A stretch of 33,210 nucleotides of DNA from positions 1-33,210 of the forward strand of contig JBKPDV010000266.1 in the NCBI GenBank assembly GCA_046728075.1, in the 5' to 3' direction. This document shows positions 1 to 7,646 of the stretch, piece by piece. Source of the stretch: JBKPDV01 sp046728075 (GTDB taxonomy: Bacteria > Acidobacteriota > Thermoanaerobaculia > UBA5066 > Gp7-AA6). Positions within the stretch are counted from its first letter, which is position 1; each line of letters starts with the position of its first letter. Below the pieces are notes generated by a model. That model was not told the origin of the DNA and made no database searches. It saw nothing but the letters and a program-made list of their open reading frames with translations. The position numbers and the translations under genes were made by a program.

Positions 1-1
1 C

Positions 2-256
2 AAGCTCTCCTCGCGCCCGCTGCGGGTCTGGTTCAACGCCACTTACTGGGACACCTTCGCCGTCGCCAGAGGCACGGTCGCCGATCCCGACGGCGGCACC
101 CTGTCCTTCGAGGTCGATCAGGGGCCGCTCCACCCGTACACCTACGGGGCGGGCCTGTCGTACGGCCTGTCCCGGCGGATCGATCTCGCGACCGATTTCG
201 GCACCGACTTCCACGGTGGGTGGTATGTCGCCGTGGTGCCGGTTTTCCGCTTTTAG
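2..256 (+). CDS. C-terminal end of an outer-membrane beta-barrel protein (partial)
   Basis: The reading frame is open from the left edge of the window and stops at TAG 254-256, giving 84 visible residues. The end alternates hydrophobic and polar residues, as in YTYGAGLSYGL, and finishes VPVFRF, so the last residue is Phe preceded by alternating aromatic and hydrophobic positions. That is the classic C-terminal beta-signal recognised by the BAM complex, so the product is probably an outer-membrane barrel. The start and the domain that would name the family lie outside the window. No homologue was recognised and no function is claimed. Confidence 0.6.
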   Translation, partial: KLSSRPLRVWFNATYWDTFAVARGTVADPDGGTLSFEVDQGPLHPYTYGAGLSYGLSRRIDLATDFGTDFHGGWYVAVVPVFRF

Positions 257-521
257 TTTCCTGTTCCTGAGCTTGTCCGAGGGGACACGCCGGGATGGTC
301 TTTCTTGCGAAGCTGCGTCTGTGCTCGAGCGACCGCAGGCGGCCCGCAGAAGACTCTGCGCGGCCGGGCCGCCGCGTGCCGACGAGCGGGAGCCGCCCAC
401 CGAAGGTAGACCCCGGCAGTAGGCAGCGCCGGGTTCGCCGGCGCTACATGCCGACGGCTCCGAGCGAATCTACAGCCGAATCTCGGGGATCAGGAACGAG
501 GCCGTCCGCAGCCGCCCGCGA
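257..521. other. Intergenic region with no recognised feature
   Basis: This 265-bp stretch lies between the barrel gene and the end of the next minus-strand gene. Two overlapping short open frames are present, but they are arginine/proline-rich GC-driven frames with no ribosome binding site. I see no hairpin with a T-tract and no repeat array. Confidence 0.5.
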
Positions 522-1010
522 CTACTTGACGAGCGGGATGTTCTTGGACATGTCGAACTTGATCGCCGACCGGATCTTGGTCTCGATCTGAAGGTACCGC
601 GCGATCTTGGCCGGCGGAATCACGCCGCTCAGCTTCTTCGCGTAGGCCTTCTTTAGATTGACCTCGTCCTGCTCGATTTGAAGATACTGATCGGTCAGCT
701 TCGTCGCCGTCGCGTCGGGAATCGGCCCCTTGTTGTAGGCGTCGGCATAGCCGGAGACCGTGGCGACGAGCCGCTCGTTGATCGCGGCGAGGTCTTTCTG
801 GTAGCTCTGGTAGACCGGCCAGAAGCCCTTGGCCTCGGACTCGGTCAGGTCCATGTTTTCGGCGACCAGCAGCTTTTTGTCCGCCTGCACTTTCGCCAAT
901 ACAATATCCATATTGTCAGCCGGCTTGTCGCCGGACGGCGCGGACGACTGCTGGGCCTGCGCGGGAAGGGCCACCAGGAAGGCCATGACGAGCCAACGAA
1001 GACGAAACAT
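522..1010 (-). CDS. Small secreted helical protein of unknown function
   Basis: The start is ATG at 1010, 13 codons inside the longest frame. A strong AAGGAGG ribosome site sits 4-5 nt before it, and the protein then begins directly with a signal peptide (MFRLRWLVMAFLVALPAQAQ, cleavage likely after AQA). The mature part of about 140 residues is rich in Lys, Glu, Gln and Ala and looks almost entirely helical. It contains SEAKGFWPVYQSYQKDLAAI and a segment around IPPAKIARYLQIETKIRSAI. This is reminiscent of small periplasmic helical proteins of the Spy/CpxP kind, but no LTxxQ motif is visible, so the family is not assigned. A TGGTATATG extended -10-like element lies 73 nt upstream. The coding DNA contains a 16-bp AT-rich palindrome (901-916). 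Confidence 0.75.
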   Translation of the reverse strand: MFRLRWLVMAFLVALPAQAQQSSAPSGDKPADNMDIVLAKVQADKKLLVAENMDLTESEAKGFWPVYQSYQKDLAAINERLVATVSGYADAYNKGPIPDATATKLTDQYLQIEQDEVNLKKAYAKKLSGVIPPAKIARYLQIETKIRSAIKFDMSKNIPLVK

Positions 1011-1083
1011 GATTCCTCCTTCTCTTGCCGCGCCCGGGCTCTGAGTCACCGGAGCGCCGTCGGCTCCACCCCGGTGAAGGAGT

Positions 1084-1092
1084 CATATACCA
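1084..1092 (-). promoter_or_regulatory. Possible extended -10 promoter element for the secreted protein gene
   Basis: Read on the minus strand the sequence is TGGTATATG, which matches the TGn-TATAAT extended -10 pattern with one or two differences. It lies 73 nt before the ATG at 1010. No convincing -35 hexamer is present, as expected for an extended -10 promoter. This is a weak, motif-only call. Confidence 0.3.
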
Positions 1093-1186
1093 TCGCCGTC
1101 CGTTTGGAGACCGTCCCTTTGGTTCCGGCCGCTGACGGACGTTTGCGATACGAACTTGCCAGCGGCGTTTCGCCTGCGCGAACCGG

Positions 1187-1357
1187 CTAATAACCGCCTT
1201 TCTGCTGCTCGTCCCCCTGACCCGACAGGATGACCGGCGGCTCCTTGTACCAAAAGAGATGTCCGATCGAGGACATCCGATATCCCAGCTCGAAGAGCGC
1301 CCTCATGTAGTTGGTATCGAAGTCGCTCTTGTGAGGGACGTCGAAAATCGGAAGGGC
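1187..1357 (-). pseudogene. C-terminal remnant of a patatin-like phospholipase
   Basis: On the minus strand a 56-codon frame follows an in-frame TGA at 1355-1357 and ends at TAG 1187-1189. It reads LPIFDVPHKSDFDTNYMRAL and then FELGYRM. The SDFDTNYMRALFELGY segment looks like the C-terminal end of bacterial patatin-like phospholipases, where an SxFDT..M..L...GY pattern is common. No start codon with a ribosome site and none of the patatin catalytic parts (GxSxG, DGG) are found upstream, so this looks like a 5'-truncated leftover. The family assignment rests on pattern memory only. The alternative is that it is a short orphan gene. Confidence 0.45.
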
Positions 1358-1475
1358 TCAGGCCATTCAAGCTAGAGAGATACAACCGGACACTCCCAGG
1401 GTCCGTTGCACGATGAGGCCGCTTCCAAAGCCTCCCCGGGGCGGCCTCCAGGTTGCGGTGAGACCTTTGGTCCTA

Positions 1476-1504
1476 TTGGCGGATCGATCGCGGCGCGGTA
1501 TACA
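1476..1504 (+). promoter_or_regulatory. Sigma-70-type promoter of the two-repeat secreted protein gene
   Basis: A -35 element TTGGCG (1476-1481) and a -10 element TATACA (1499-1504) are separated by exactly 17 bp. The predicted transcription start, near 1511, is about 11 nt before the ATG at 1522. A GGTGGAG ribosome site lies between them. This is the best canonical promoter seen in the window. Confidence 0.6.
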
Positions 1505-1521
1505 GGACCCGGGGGTGGAGC

Positions 1522-2238
1522 ATGAGAATGCGCTATACCGTTGCCCTCGCCTCGATCTCGCTATTGACGGCTCTCGGGACTCCGGCCCAGCAGACACCGG
1601 CGCAGAAGCCCGTGCTGCAGAAACCGCTCGAGATGCAGTCCGAGGAGCCTCTGGACATCTGGCAGATCGATCTCGTCCCGAGCGGGAGTGGCTTTTCCCT
1701 GACCACGCCTGTCGAGCAGGGGAACGTGTACGTGTTCAAGGTCTGGCCGGACCGCGCGGTCGTGCGCCTGCCCAAGTCGCGCGTCAAGAAGATGGTCCGC
1801 CGGACCAAGGACATCAACAGCGAAGTCATCTACCAGATCGAACTCGTCCCATCCGGGGTCCGGTACTCCCGCGAGCAGCCGACCCTGAAGGGAAACAATT
1901 ACCTGTTCCACGCCTATCACGGAGGGACTCTGATGAGCCTGCGGCGGGCGGACGTCCAGAAGGTCACCCGCGTCGCCGGGCTCGACGCTCTCAAGATCCA
2001 CCTTCAACAGTACGGCGCCAAGGCGAACGCCGACCTTCCCATGCAGGGCGGCGGCACGGTGACGATAGTGGGAGGCGGATCCTCCGGTTCGCAGGGCGCG
2101 GCGCCTCCGGGCCAGAGTCAGGCTCCGGGCAACTGGATCTACGAGGGAGTGCCCGGCGTCACCGACGCCTGGGCTCCGCCGTCGGCCGTCATCAGCCACC
2201 CGGGCGACGTCCCCAGGGCGGCGCCCCAGCCGCACTGA
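1522..2238 (+). CDS. Secreted protein with two internal repeats, unknown function
   Basis: The start ATG follows GGTGGAG closely. A second in-frame ATG two codons later is the alternative. Residues 1-23 form a signal peptide ending TPAQQ. The mature protein has two similar repeats. The first, at about residues 45-90, is IWQIDLVPSG... GNVYVFKVW...LPKSRVKKM. The second, at about 101-148, is IYQIELVPSG... GNNYLFHAY...LRRADVQKV. Each ends with a basic K-x-x-R segment, so the protein looks like a duplicated beta-rich module. The C-terminal third is Gly/Ser/Pro/Gln-rich and probably disordered. No family was recognised. It is transcribed alone, from the promoter at 1476-1504, towards a convergent neighbour. 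Confidence 0.7.
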   Translation: MRMRYTVALASISLLTALGTPAQQTPAQKPVLQKPLEMQSEEPLDIWQIDLVPSGSGFSLTTPVEQGNVYVFKVWPDRAVVRLPKSRVKKMVRRTKDINSEVIYQIELVPSGVRYSREQPTLKGNNYLFHAYHGGTLMSLRRADVQKVTRVAGLDALKIHLQQYGAKANADLPMQGGGTVTIVGGGSSGSQGAAPPGQSQAPGNWIYEGVPGVTDAWAPPSAVISHPGDVPRAAPQPH

Positions 2239-2279
2239 GACGTTCTTTTCCCGGGCGGCCCGCGGCGAGCTGTTGCACC

Positions 2280-2303
2280 CTTCCATGTCGATAAAGATGG
2301 AAG
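2280..2303. terminator. Hairpin between convergent genes
   Basis: CTTCCAT at 2280-2286 pairs perfectly with ATGGAAG at 2297-2303 across a 10-nt loop. It sits between the plus-strand gene ending at 2238 and the minus-strand gene ending at 2388. This is where a bidirectional transcription end would be expected, but no T-tract follows on either strand. Confidence 0.3.
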
Positions 2304-2387
2304 AGCGTCCTTACACGCGGTGGTGGCCAACAAGGAGGCGCCTCGCCTCTGAACAAGCCTGAGGGGCGAGCAGATCTCCAATGCCTC

Positions 2388-4064
2388 CTAGATCGTCAAG
2401 AAGACGACGACTGGCCCCCATGCCGTCAGGAGGATGTTTCCGATCGCATAGGGCACGGTGTAACCGAGTACGGGTAGCTTGCTCTGCGCCTCGTCCTGGA
2501 GCGCCCGCAGGGCGGCCGTGACCGTCCCGGCTCCCGAGCAGGCGCCGAAGAGGATGACGGGATTCATTTTGAGGACCTTCTGGCCGAAGAGCAGAGCCGT
2601 CAGGTGAGGCGCGGCGGCGACCACGAGCGCGACGAAGAGCAGCGTCGGCCCGGTCCGGCGAAGGCCGTCCACGAAGCCGAGGCCGGCGCCGAGACCGACG
2701 ACTCCGAGGAAGGCGGCGAGCCCGATCGTGTCGAAGACCCAGAGGGCCGGCTCGGGGATCCGCCCGAACGTCGACCGGACGGACCGCAGCCACCCGAACA
2801 GGAGGCCCATGACGAGCGCTCCGCCGCTGGCGGTTAAGGAAAGCGGGACGTTGCCGACCTTCACGGCGAGGAGGCCGACGAGGCCGCCCACGACGATGCC
2901 CAACCCGAGGAAGACGACGTCGGTGGCTTCCGAAGCCCTCTCGGTGTACCCAAGTGCCTTGCCGGTGCGCAGGACATCGCGCCTGGCGCCGGACAGCGTC
3001 AGCAGGTCGCCGCGGTTCAAGACGGTCGTGGCCGCGAAGGGGATCTCCTCGCCGCCTCGGACGAGCTTGACGAGCGCGACGCCGCGTCCGTGGAGCTCGG
3101 CGACCTGCGAGATCGTCCGCTCGGCGAGATTCCGGTTCGTCAGGACCACGTCCAGCACGGCGGCCGGAAAGTCCAGGACCGCGCGGTCTTCGACCTCGAC
3201 GCCGATCGAGGTCGAGCCGGAGAGCACCCGACGCCGGGCGGCGACGGCGGCGGTGTCGCCCTCGTGAAGGATCGTTCCTCGTTCCGCCGCGAAGATCGTT
3301 CCGCCGCGGTGGATCCGCTCGACGAAGACGCGCTCCGGAGCGAACGTCTTCTCGAACTCGGCCACGCTTCGATCGGCCCACCGAGCGTCTTTGATCCGGT
3401 AGGCGCGCAGGTCCCATTCCCGATACGCCGAGGGCGCATCGGGCCCGAGCCCATGCCCTCCCGTGGTCTCACGCTCCAGCTTTGCGCTTTCGGCCTTGAG
3501 GTCCACCCGGAGAAGCCGGGGCGCGAGGCTCGAGAGAAACCAGATGACGAAGCCCGTGCCGACGAGGTAGGAGACGGCATAGGCAACGGGGATGTTATTC
3601 AAGAGTGCGGTCTTTTCGGCTTCCGGCAGGTCGAGCCGTTGAATCGTGTCGCCCGCCGTTCCGATCACGGTCGACTCCGTGAACGCGCCGGCCATGAGGC
3701 CCGCCGCCGTGCCGCAGTCGTAGCGGAAGATCTTCGCGGCCACGACGGTGGTGGCGAGGCTCGTCACGCACAGAACGACCGTCAGCGCGACCTGCGGCAG
3801 CGCGTTCTTCCCGAGCCCGCGGATGAACTGCGGGCCGACCTTGTACCCGGTCGCGAAGAGAAAGAGATCGAAGAAAACGATCTTCACGGTCGGGTCGACG
3901 TGGATGTCGAGCTGCCCGATGAGCACGCCCGCGAAGAGCGTCCCGACCACGTTACCGAGCTGGAAGCTGCCGATCTTCAGGCGCCCGAGGAGAAAACCCA
4001 GGGCCAGCGTCAGGAAGATCGCGAGCTCCGGGTGCCGACGAAGGGTTTCCGTCAGGTAGGTCAT
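2388..4064 (-). CDS. AspT/YidE-type membrane antiporter with two RCK_C (TrkA-C) domains
   Basis: The 558-residue protein has the architecture of the aspartate:alanine exchanger family (TC 2.A.81). Residues 1-180 form a membrane half (FFDLFLFATGYKVGPQFI, GLMAGAFTEST). Two soluble TrkA-C/RCK_C domains follow, at about 205-290 and 295-375, recognisable by DLRAYRI, TAAVAARRR and LLTLSGARRDVLR. Residues 385-558 form a second membrane half (FLGLGIVVGGLVG, LFGACSGAGTVTAALRAL). The paired motifs GAFTES and GACSGAGT are the conserved re-entrant regions of this family. Family members exchange an amino acid for its decarboxylation product or another small metabolite. The substrate cannot be read from the sequence, and no decarboxylase gene is adjacent. 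GGGAGGCG lies 7 nt before the ATG. Confidence 0.85.
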   Translation of the reverse strand: MTYLTETLRRHPELAIFLTLALGFLLGRLKIGSFQLGNVVGTLFAGVLIGQLDIHVDPTVKIVFFDLFLFATGYKVGPQFIRGLGKNALPQVALTVVLCVTSLATTVVAAKIFRYDCGTAAGLMAGAFTESTVIGTAGDTIQRLDLPEAEKTALLNNIPVAYAVSYLVGTGFVIWFLSSLAPRLLRVDLKAESAKLERETTGGHGLGPDAPSAYREWDLRAYRIKDARWADRSVAEFEKTFAPERVFVERIHRGGTIFAAERGTILHEGDTAAVAARRRVLSGSTSIGVEVEDRAVLDFPAAVLDVVLTNRNLAERTISQVAELHGRGVALVKLVRGGEEIPFAATTVLNRGDLLTLSGARRDVLRTGKALGYTERASEATDVVFLGLGIVVGGLVGLLAVKVGNVPLSLTASGGALVMGLLFGWLRSVRSTFGRIPEPALWVFDTIGLAAFLGVVGLGAGLGFVDGLRRTGPTLLFVALVVAAAPHLTALLFGQKVLKMNPVILFGACSGAGTVTAALRALQDEAQSKLPVLGYTVPYAIGNILLTAWGPVVVFLTI

Positions 4065-4256
4065 GCGGGTCGCCTCCCCTCACTTCACTCCGCCACGAAG
4101 AGCAGCCAGGGCGTCCCAACGAGGAGCGGTTTCGACCGTAACAGCTGACCGCGCGGGACTTCTATTGGACCTGAGGCCTCGCCCCATTGCACTTTGGTCG
4201 GTAATCCTGCGAGGCTCGAAGTCGCAGAGACGATCGCGCCGCGGCGGTCTCCGGAA

Positions 4257-5498
4257 TCAAAAGGCCTCCCCGACTCCGACGTGGAGCCCCCTGCTCCCGG
4301 CTTTGCCCCAGGCGTAGTCGATCCGAAAATTGATCGGGTTCGTCCGGGAGAGCAAGTAGCGAATCCCGACACCGCCGCCCGGAAGTAAATCGCCCGAGCC
4401 CAGGTCCGAGAAGGACCGGGCGACTTCGCCCACCCCGGCGAAGCCGACGAACCCGAACCGGCCGAAAAAGCCGAGCTTCTCGGGAAGCGTCCAGCGGTAC
4501 TCCGCCTGCGCGGCCCACATCGTCCGGTCGATATAGCGCCCGACCTCGTAGCCGCGCAGGTCGCCTTCTCGGCCAAAGAGACAGAGGGCGTAGATCGGCG
4601 CGTCGCCGCGAATGTCGCAGGCGGACAGCCGGCCGGCGAGGACACTCCGGTCTCCGAGCGTGAGGTACTTGTTCACCGATGCCTTGTAGGACTGATAGGC
4701 CCGGTCTCCGCCGAACGAGGGGTCGTAGAAATCGGCCGAAAGATCGAAGAGCGTTCCATTCCGCGGGTAGAACGTCGAGTCCCGCGAGTCGGTCTGGGCG
4801 CGAAGTCCGAGCGCGGCCATCGTGATCTGCCGGTCGCGGGGCGGCGGCGCCGCCTCCGAGCCCAGGTCCGAGGCGTCGAGACCGATCGTCGTGTCGGCGT
4901 GCGTGTAGCGCGCTCCCACGAAGAGCCTTCCCGTGACGCGGCGGAGCACTTCGGCGACGTCGCCCGTGACCGCCTGCTGGATGGGAATGGAGATCTGTCC
5001 GCGGCCCGACGGCTCGTCGAGGGCCGAGAGGTTGTAGTGGATGTTGCCCTTGACGAAGACGCCCATCAAGCGCCAGCGGTCTTCGGAGAGGTAGAGCCGT
5101 CCTCCGGCCCCGAGCGCCCAGCTGTGGTTATCCGTGTAGAACCCTCCGACGCCGATCGTCGTCGGCGGCGAGACGCGGTCCTCCTTCGAGAGCGGGAAGA
5201 CGATCGCGGCGACCGCCGCGAGACCGGTTCCGATCGTCGGGTTGGAGATAGGGATCGGCGCCGCGATGAAGTCCAGGCCCTTTCTTTCCGGAACGGGAGC
5301 CTTTCGAGCAGGCGGCGCGATGGCGCTCGGCGCCAGCGGGAGTGGCCCCGGGGCGTCCGCCGGGCTGACGGGGGCGATCGCCTGGATGGGAATTTCCCCG
5401 GCATTCGCCGCCGGCGGGGGTGCCGGCGGCTCCTGCCCGCGGACCGTCGCGCACCAACTGATCGCAATCGCGATCGCAGCGGCGGTCCGCTTGTTCAC
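4257..5498 (-). CDS. BamA/TamA-family outer-membrane barrel without POTRA domains
   Basis: The start GTG at 5498 is six nt after the stop of the upstream barrel gene and is followed by a signal peptide (NKRTAAAIAIAISWCATVRG). Residues about 23-75 are a Pro/Ala-rich linker. The rest, about 330 residues, resembles the Omp85/surface antigen D15 barrel. FIAAPIPISNPTIGTGLAA opens it. FGREGDLRGYEVGRY is similar to the conserved loop-6 VRGY/F region. YAWGKAGSRGLHVGVGEAF ends it in Phe. POTRA domains, found in true BamA and TamA, are absent, so the protein probably belongs to the short single-domain group of unknown function. The longer frame running into the upstream gene has no start of its own and translates that gene out of frame. 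Translation is probably coupled to the gene at 5504-6355. Confidence 0.75.
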   Translation of the reverse strand: MNKRTAAAIAIAISWCATVRGQEPPAPPPAANAGEIPIQAIAPVSPADAPGPLPLAPSAIAPPARKAPVPERKGLDFIAAPIPISNPTIGTGLAAVAAIVFPLSKEDRVSPPTTIGVGGFYTDNHSWALGAGGRLYLSEDRWRLMGVFVKGNIHYNLSALDEPSGRGQISIPIQQAVTGDVAEVLRRVTGRLFVGARYTHADTTIGLDASDLGSEAAPPPRDRQITMAALGLRAQTDSRDSTFYPRNGTLFDLSADFYDPSFGGDRAYQSYKASVNKYLTLGDRSVLAGRLSACDIRGDAPIYALCLFGREGDLRGYEVGRYIDRTMWAAQAEYRWTLPEKLGFFGRFGFVGFAGVGEVARSFSDLGSGDLLPGGGVGIRYLLSRTNPINFRIDYAWGKAGSRGLHVGVGEAF

Positions 5499-5503
5499 CG
5501 GGG

Positions 5504-6355
5504 CTAGAAAGTGACGGTCATGTAGACCCGGGGCCCGTCGTAGCGCGAATCGAACCGGAACGCGTTCGGCTGAGACTCGTCCTTCTTGAAATGGATCTTC
5601 TGGTACTCGTACGCAGCCCCGACGCCGAAATTCTGGGCGAAGTACCAGTTGAATTGGCCCGCAAACTCGACCCACGAGCCGGAATACGGATCGACCGTGG
5701 CGCCGATCGCGCGAGCTCGGCCGAGCAGGGTCATGTGGGGCGCGATCCGAAACTCGAGCTCGGTGCCGATCAGCGGGATCGGAACGTTGACCTCCCGTTT
5801 GGTCGTGGCTCCCCCCTGGACGATCGTCCCATCGGGCCGCCGTACTCCCGCCGTCGCCGCGAGCTGCGCCGAAAGCGAGCTGTAGCTGATGCCCAGAGAG
5901 ATACCCCAGTGGACGTTGGCGTTCTTGAGAATGCCGTAACGGTACGCGGCGTAGATGTAACGGCTGCGCGTCTCCGAGCTGACCTCGGCCCCCGCGGTGT
6001 AGATCAGGCCGTTGAATTCGATGTCCCTCGTGATCGAGTGGGACCCGTCGAGCTTGAAGTCCACGTATCCGAAATCGACGTAGCTGCGTCCGAGAAAGTT
6101 CCAGTAGCCCTCTCCCCGGAACGTGTTCTTGTTGTCCGCAGTCAGCTTGTCCCCAGTCAGGTTGATGACGTTTCCGGGAGCGCCCTGGGCGCTGATCGCC
6201 ACCTCGTTCTGGAAGGACGCGAAGATCCCTCCCAGCGAGAGCCTGAAATTGTCCGGGATCTCGTCCGGGAACTGGGCATAAGCGGGAAGACTCGCAAGCA
6301 ACAGGGCCGCCGCTCCAAGAGCCAACCGAGTCCGCCGGTAGACGGAATTGCGCAT
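5504..6355 (-). CDS. Outer-membrane beta-barrel protein, unknown function
   Basis: The 283-residue protein starts with a signal peptide (MRNSVYRRTRLALGAAALLL, then ASLPAYAQ). The mature part is a run of alternating amphipathic strands (YVDFGYVDFKLDG, RYIYAAYRYGILK, FAGQFNWYFAQNFGVGAAYEY) and ends RVYMTVTF, with the C-terminal Phe typical of BAM substrates. Eight to ten strands fit the length. AAGGGGG lies upstream of the ATG. The gene is first in a two-gene unit, with the BamA-like gene starting 6 nt after its stop, so the two may be assembled or act together. No specific transporter or enzyme signature is visible. Confidence 0.75.
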   Translation of the reverse strand: MRNSVYRRTRLALGAAALLLASLPAYAQFPDEIPDNFRLSLGGIFASFQNEVAISAQGAPGNVINLTGDKLTADNKNTFRGEGYWNFLGRSYVDFGYVDFKLDGSHSITRDIEFNGLIYTAGAEVSSETRSRYIYAAYRYGILKNANVHWGISLGISYSSLSAQLAATAGVRRPDGTIVQGGATTKREVNVPIPLIGTELEFRIAPHMTLLGRARAIGATVDPYSGSWVEFAGQFNWYFAQNFGVGAAYEYQKIHFKKDESQPNAFRFDSRYDGPRVYMTVTF

Positions 6356-6626
6356 CGGAAACCCCCTTATTTCTCGAGCACAAGTTCAATCCAGTCGGAC
6401 GGCCGGATCAATCGAACCAAGGTGCAGACGCCCCTGCTCGTTGGAGCGGTCATCCAGCAGCCTTGATGTTGATAGTCTGATCCGGAGCAACCGGCATGGC
6501 ACCATCCGAGAGGGCCGACCAGGAACGCGCCGGCGCCGGGTTTTCATTCTCGGGGCGCCCGCGGGTTTTTGCCGCTTTCGGTGTCATCGAGCAGCGGCCC
6601 GGCGGGGACGATCCTGGGAGGTCACG
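6356..6626. other. Intergenic region, divergent side, no recognised feature
   Basis: This stretch of about 270 bp separates the barrel operon (minus) from the OmpA-like pseudogene (plus). It must carry the promoter of the barrel pair, but I cannot point to convincing -35 and -10 boxes. No repeat array, tRNA or terminator is visible. Confidence 0.4.
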
Positions 6627-6769
6627 ATGAGGACCATTCGAGGCACGCGGGCGCTTCTGGCGGTGCTCTCGGTGCCGGCGGCCTCGGCCCTGGGCGCATG
6701 GGCACGGACGACGTGAACCTGCCGCTGTCGCGCGATCGGGCGGAGTCGGTCGCCACCTTCCTGCGGTAG
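6627..6769 (+). pseudogene. OmpA-family protein gene, internally deleted and frameshifted
   Basis: An ATG at 6627 follows a good ribosome site (GGGAGGTCACG). It opens a signal-peptide-like frame (MRTIRGTRALLAVLSVPAAS) that stops after 29 codons at 6716. Directly overlapping in another frame, 6695-6769 encodes DDVNLPLSRDRAESVATFLR and then TAG. This matches the conserved NxxLSxxRAxxVxxxL helix of the OmpA C-terminal peptidoglycan-binding domain. The expected upstream part of that domain (the VxGHTD strand) is missing, and the following GxxxxR...G part is not in frame. The simplest reading is a secreted OmpA-like protein gene that lost its middle and is no longer functional. Confidence 0.5.
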
Positions 6770-6824
6770 CGCGCGAACGGACTGCATCGTCGCCTCAAAG
6801 ACCGTCGCGCTGAAGGGATAGGTC

Positions 6825-7508
6825 ATGAAAGCGAAAGACTCTCAGCCCGAAAAGCGCGTCCTCGTCGTCGACATCGGCGGGACGAACGTGAAGATGCTCG
6901 CGACAGGAGAGAGCGAACCGCGGAAGTTTCCGTCCGGGAAGCGACTGACGCCCGCGCTCATGGCTTCCGGCGTCAAGAGGGCGGCGAAGGGCTGGATCTG
7001 GGAGGTCGTCTCGGTCGGGTATCCGGGCATGGTCGTCGAGGGAAAACCGGTCTCCGAGCCTCGCAACCTCGGCCGCGGCTGGGTCGGGTTCGACTTCGAG
7101 AAGGCGTTCGGATGTCCCGTCAGGGTCGTGAACGACGCCGCGATGCAGGCTCTCGGGAGCTACAAGGGCGGGACGATGCTCTTCCTCGGCCTCGGGACGG
7201 GCCTCGGCTCGACCCTCATCGCGAACGGCACCGTCGTCCCGATGGAGCTCGCGCACCTCCCGTACAAGAAGGGCACGTTCGAGGACTACACGGGCGTCCG
7301 TGCGCTGGAGAGAGACGGCAAGAAGAAGTGGGGTCAGGCCGTCGCGAAGATCGTGAAGCGGTTTTCGTCGGCTCTCTTTCTGGACGACGTCGTCCTCGGA
7401 GGAGGAAACGCGAAGAAGCTGAAGAAACTCCCGTCCGGATGCCGGCTCGGCAACAACGCGAATGCGTTCGAGGGCGGCTTCCGTCTCTGGAAGGGAGCTG
7501 GGCAATGA
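6825..7508 (+). CDS. ppgK: ROK-family sugar kinase, polyphosphate-glucokinase type
   Basis: The 227-residue protein carries an N-terminal phosphate-binding motif VVDIGGTNVKML (residues 14-25). It continues with VVSVGYPGMV, NDAAMQALG and the second phosphate loop FLGLGTGLGSTLI. GNNANAFEGGFRLW closes the protein. This order and the short length are those of polyphosphate/ATP glucokinases in the ROK family, which phosphorylate glucose to glucose-6-phosphate in the cytoplasm. The stop TGA overlaps the ATG of the gpi stub that follows (ATGA). In many bacteria this kinase sits in an operon with pgi, gnd and zwf, which fits the broken remains downstream. Whether polyphosphate is the phosphate donor cannot be told from sequence alone. 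The gene itself looks intact. Confidence 0.8.
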   Translation: MKAKDSQPEKRVLVVDIGGTNVKMLATGESEPRKFPSGKRLTPALMASGVKRAAKGWIWEVVSVGYPGMVVEGKPVSEPRNLGRGWVGFDFEKAFGCPVRVVNDAAMQALGSYKGGTMLFLGLGTGLGSTLIANGTVVPMELAHLPYKKGTFEDYTGVRALERDGKKKWGQAVAKIVKRFSSALFLDDVVLGGGNAKKLKKLPSGCRLGNNANAFEGGFRLWKGAGQ

Positions 7509-7594
7509 CGACCGCCCTCCAGCCGCTCGGCCGGCGGGCTTCGTGGAAGGCCCTCCGGAACCATGCCCGCAAGGTCCGGGTCCTGCACCTGCGC
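7505..7594 (+). pseudogene. pgi: 5' stub of glucose-6-phosphate isomerase
   Basis: An ATG overlapping the glucokinase stop (ATGA) starts MTTALQPLGRRASWKALRNH and continues ARKVRVLHLR. This resembles the N-terminus of bacterial glucose-6-phosphate isomerase (MTxLxxxxxWxALxxHxxxxxxxHLRxLF). After about 30 codons similarity ends and the frame continues into low-complexity charged sequence leading to the next stub. No catalytic region of the enzyme is present anywhere in the window. I read this as the left side of a deletion junction. Confidence 0.5.
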
Positions 7595-7646
7595 GGGCGA
7601 GCAAGCAGGGAAGAGTATGCCCACGGGCGAGGAAAGGAACACGACC

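Noticed and set aside
2311..3417. Minus-strand 368-residue frame inside the antiporter gene
   Set aside because: Arg/Pro-rich composition typical of a GC-rich shadow; the antiporter frame has clear membrane segments and motifs.
4065..4256. A small gene between the antiporter and the BamA-like gene
   Set aside because: Short frames here have no ribosome site and no recognisable sequence.
4257..6389. A single 710-residue protein covering both barrel genes
   Set aside because: Its first half is an arginine/glycine-rich out-of-frame reading of a convincing barrel gene with signal peptide; the real second gene starts at GTG 5498.
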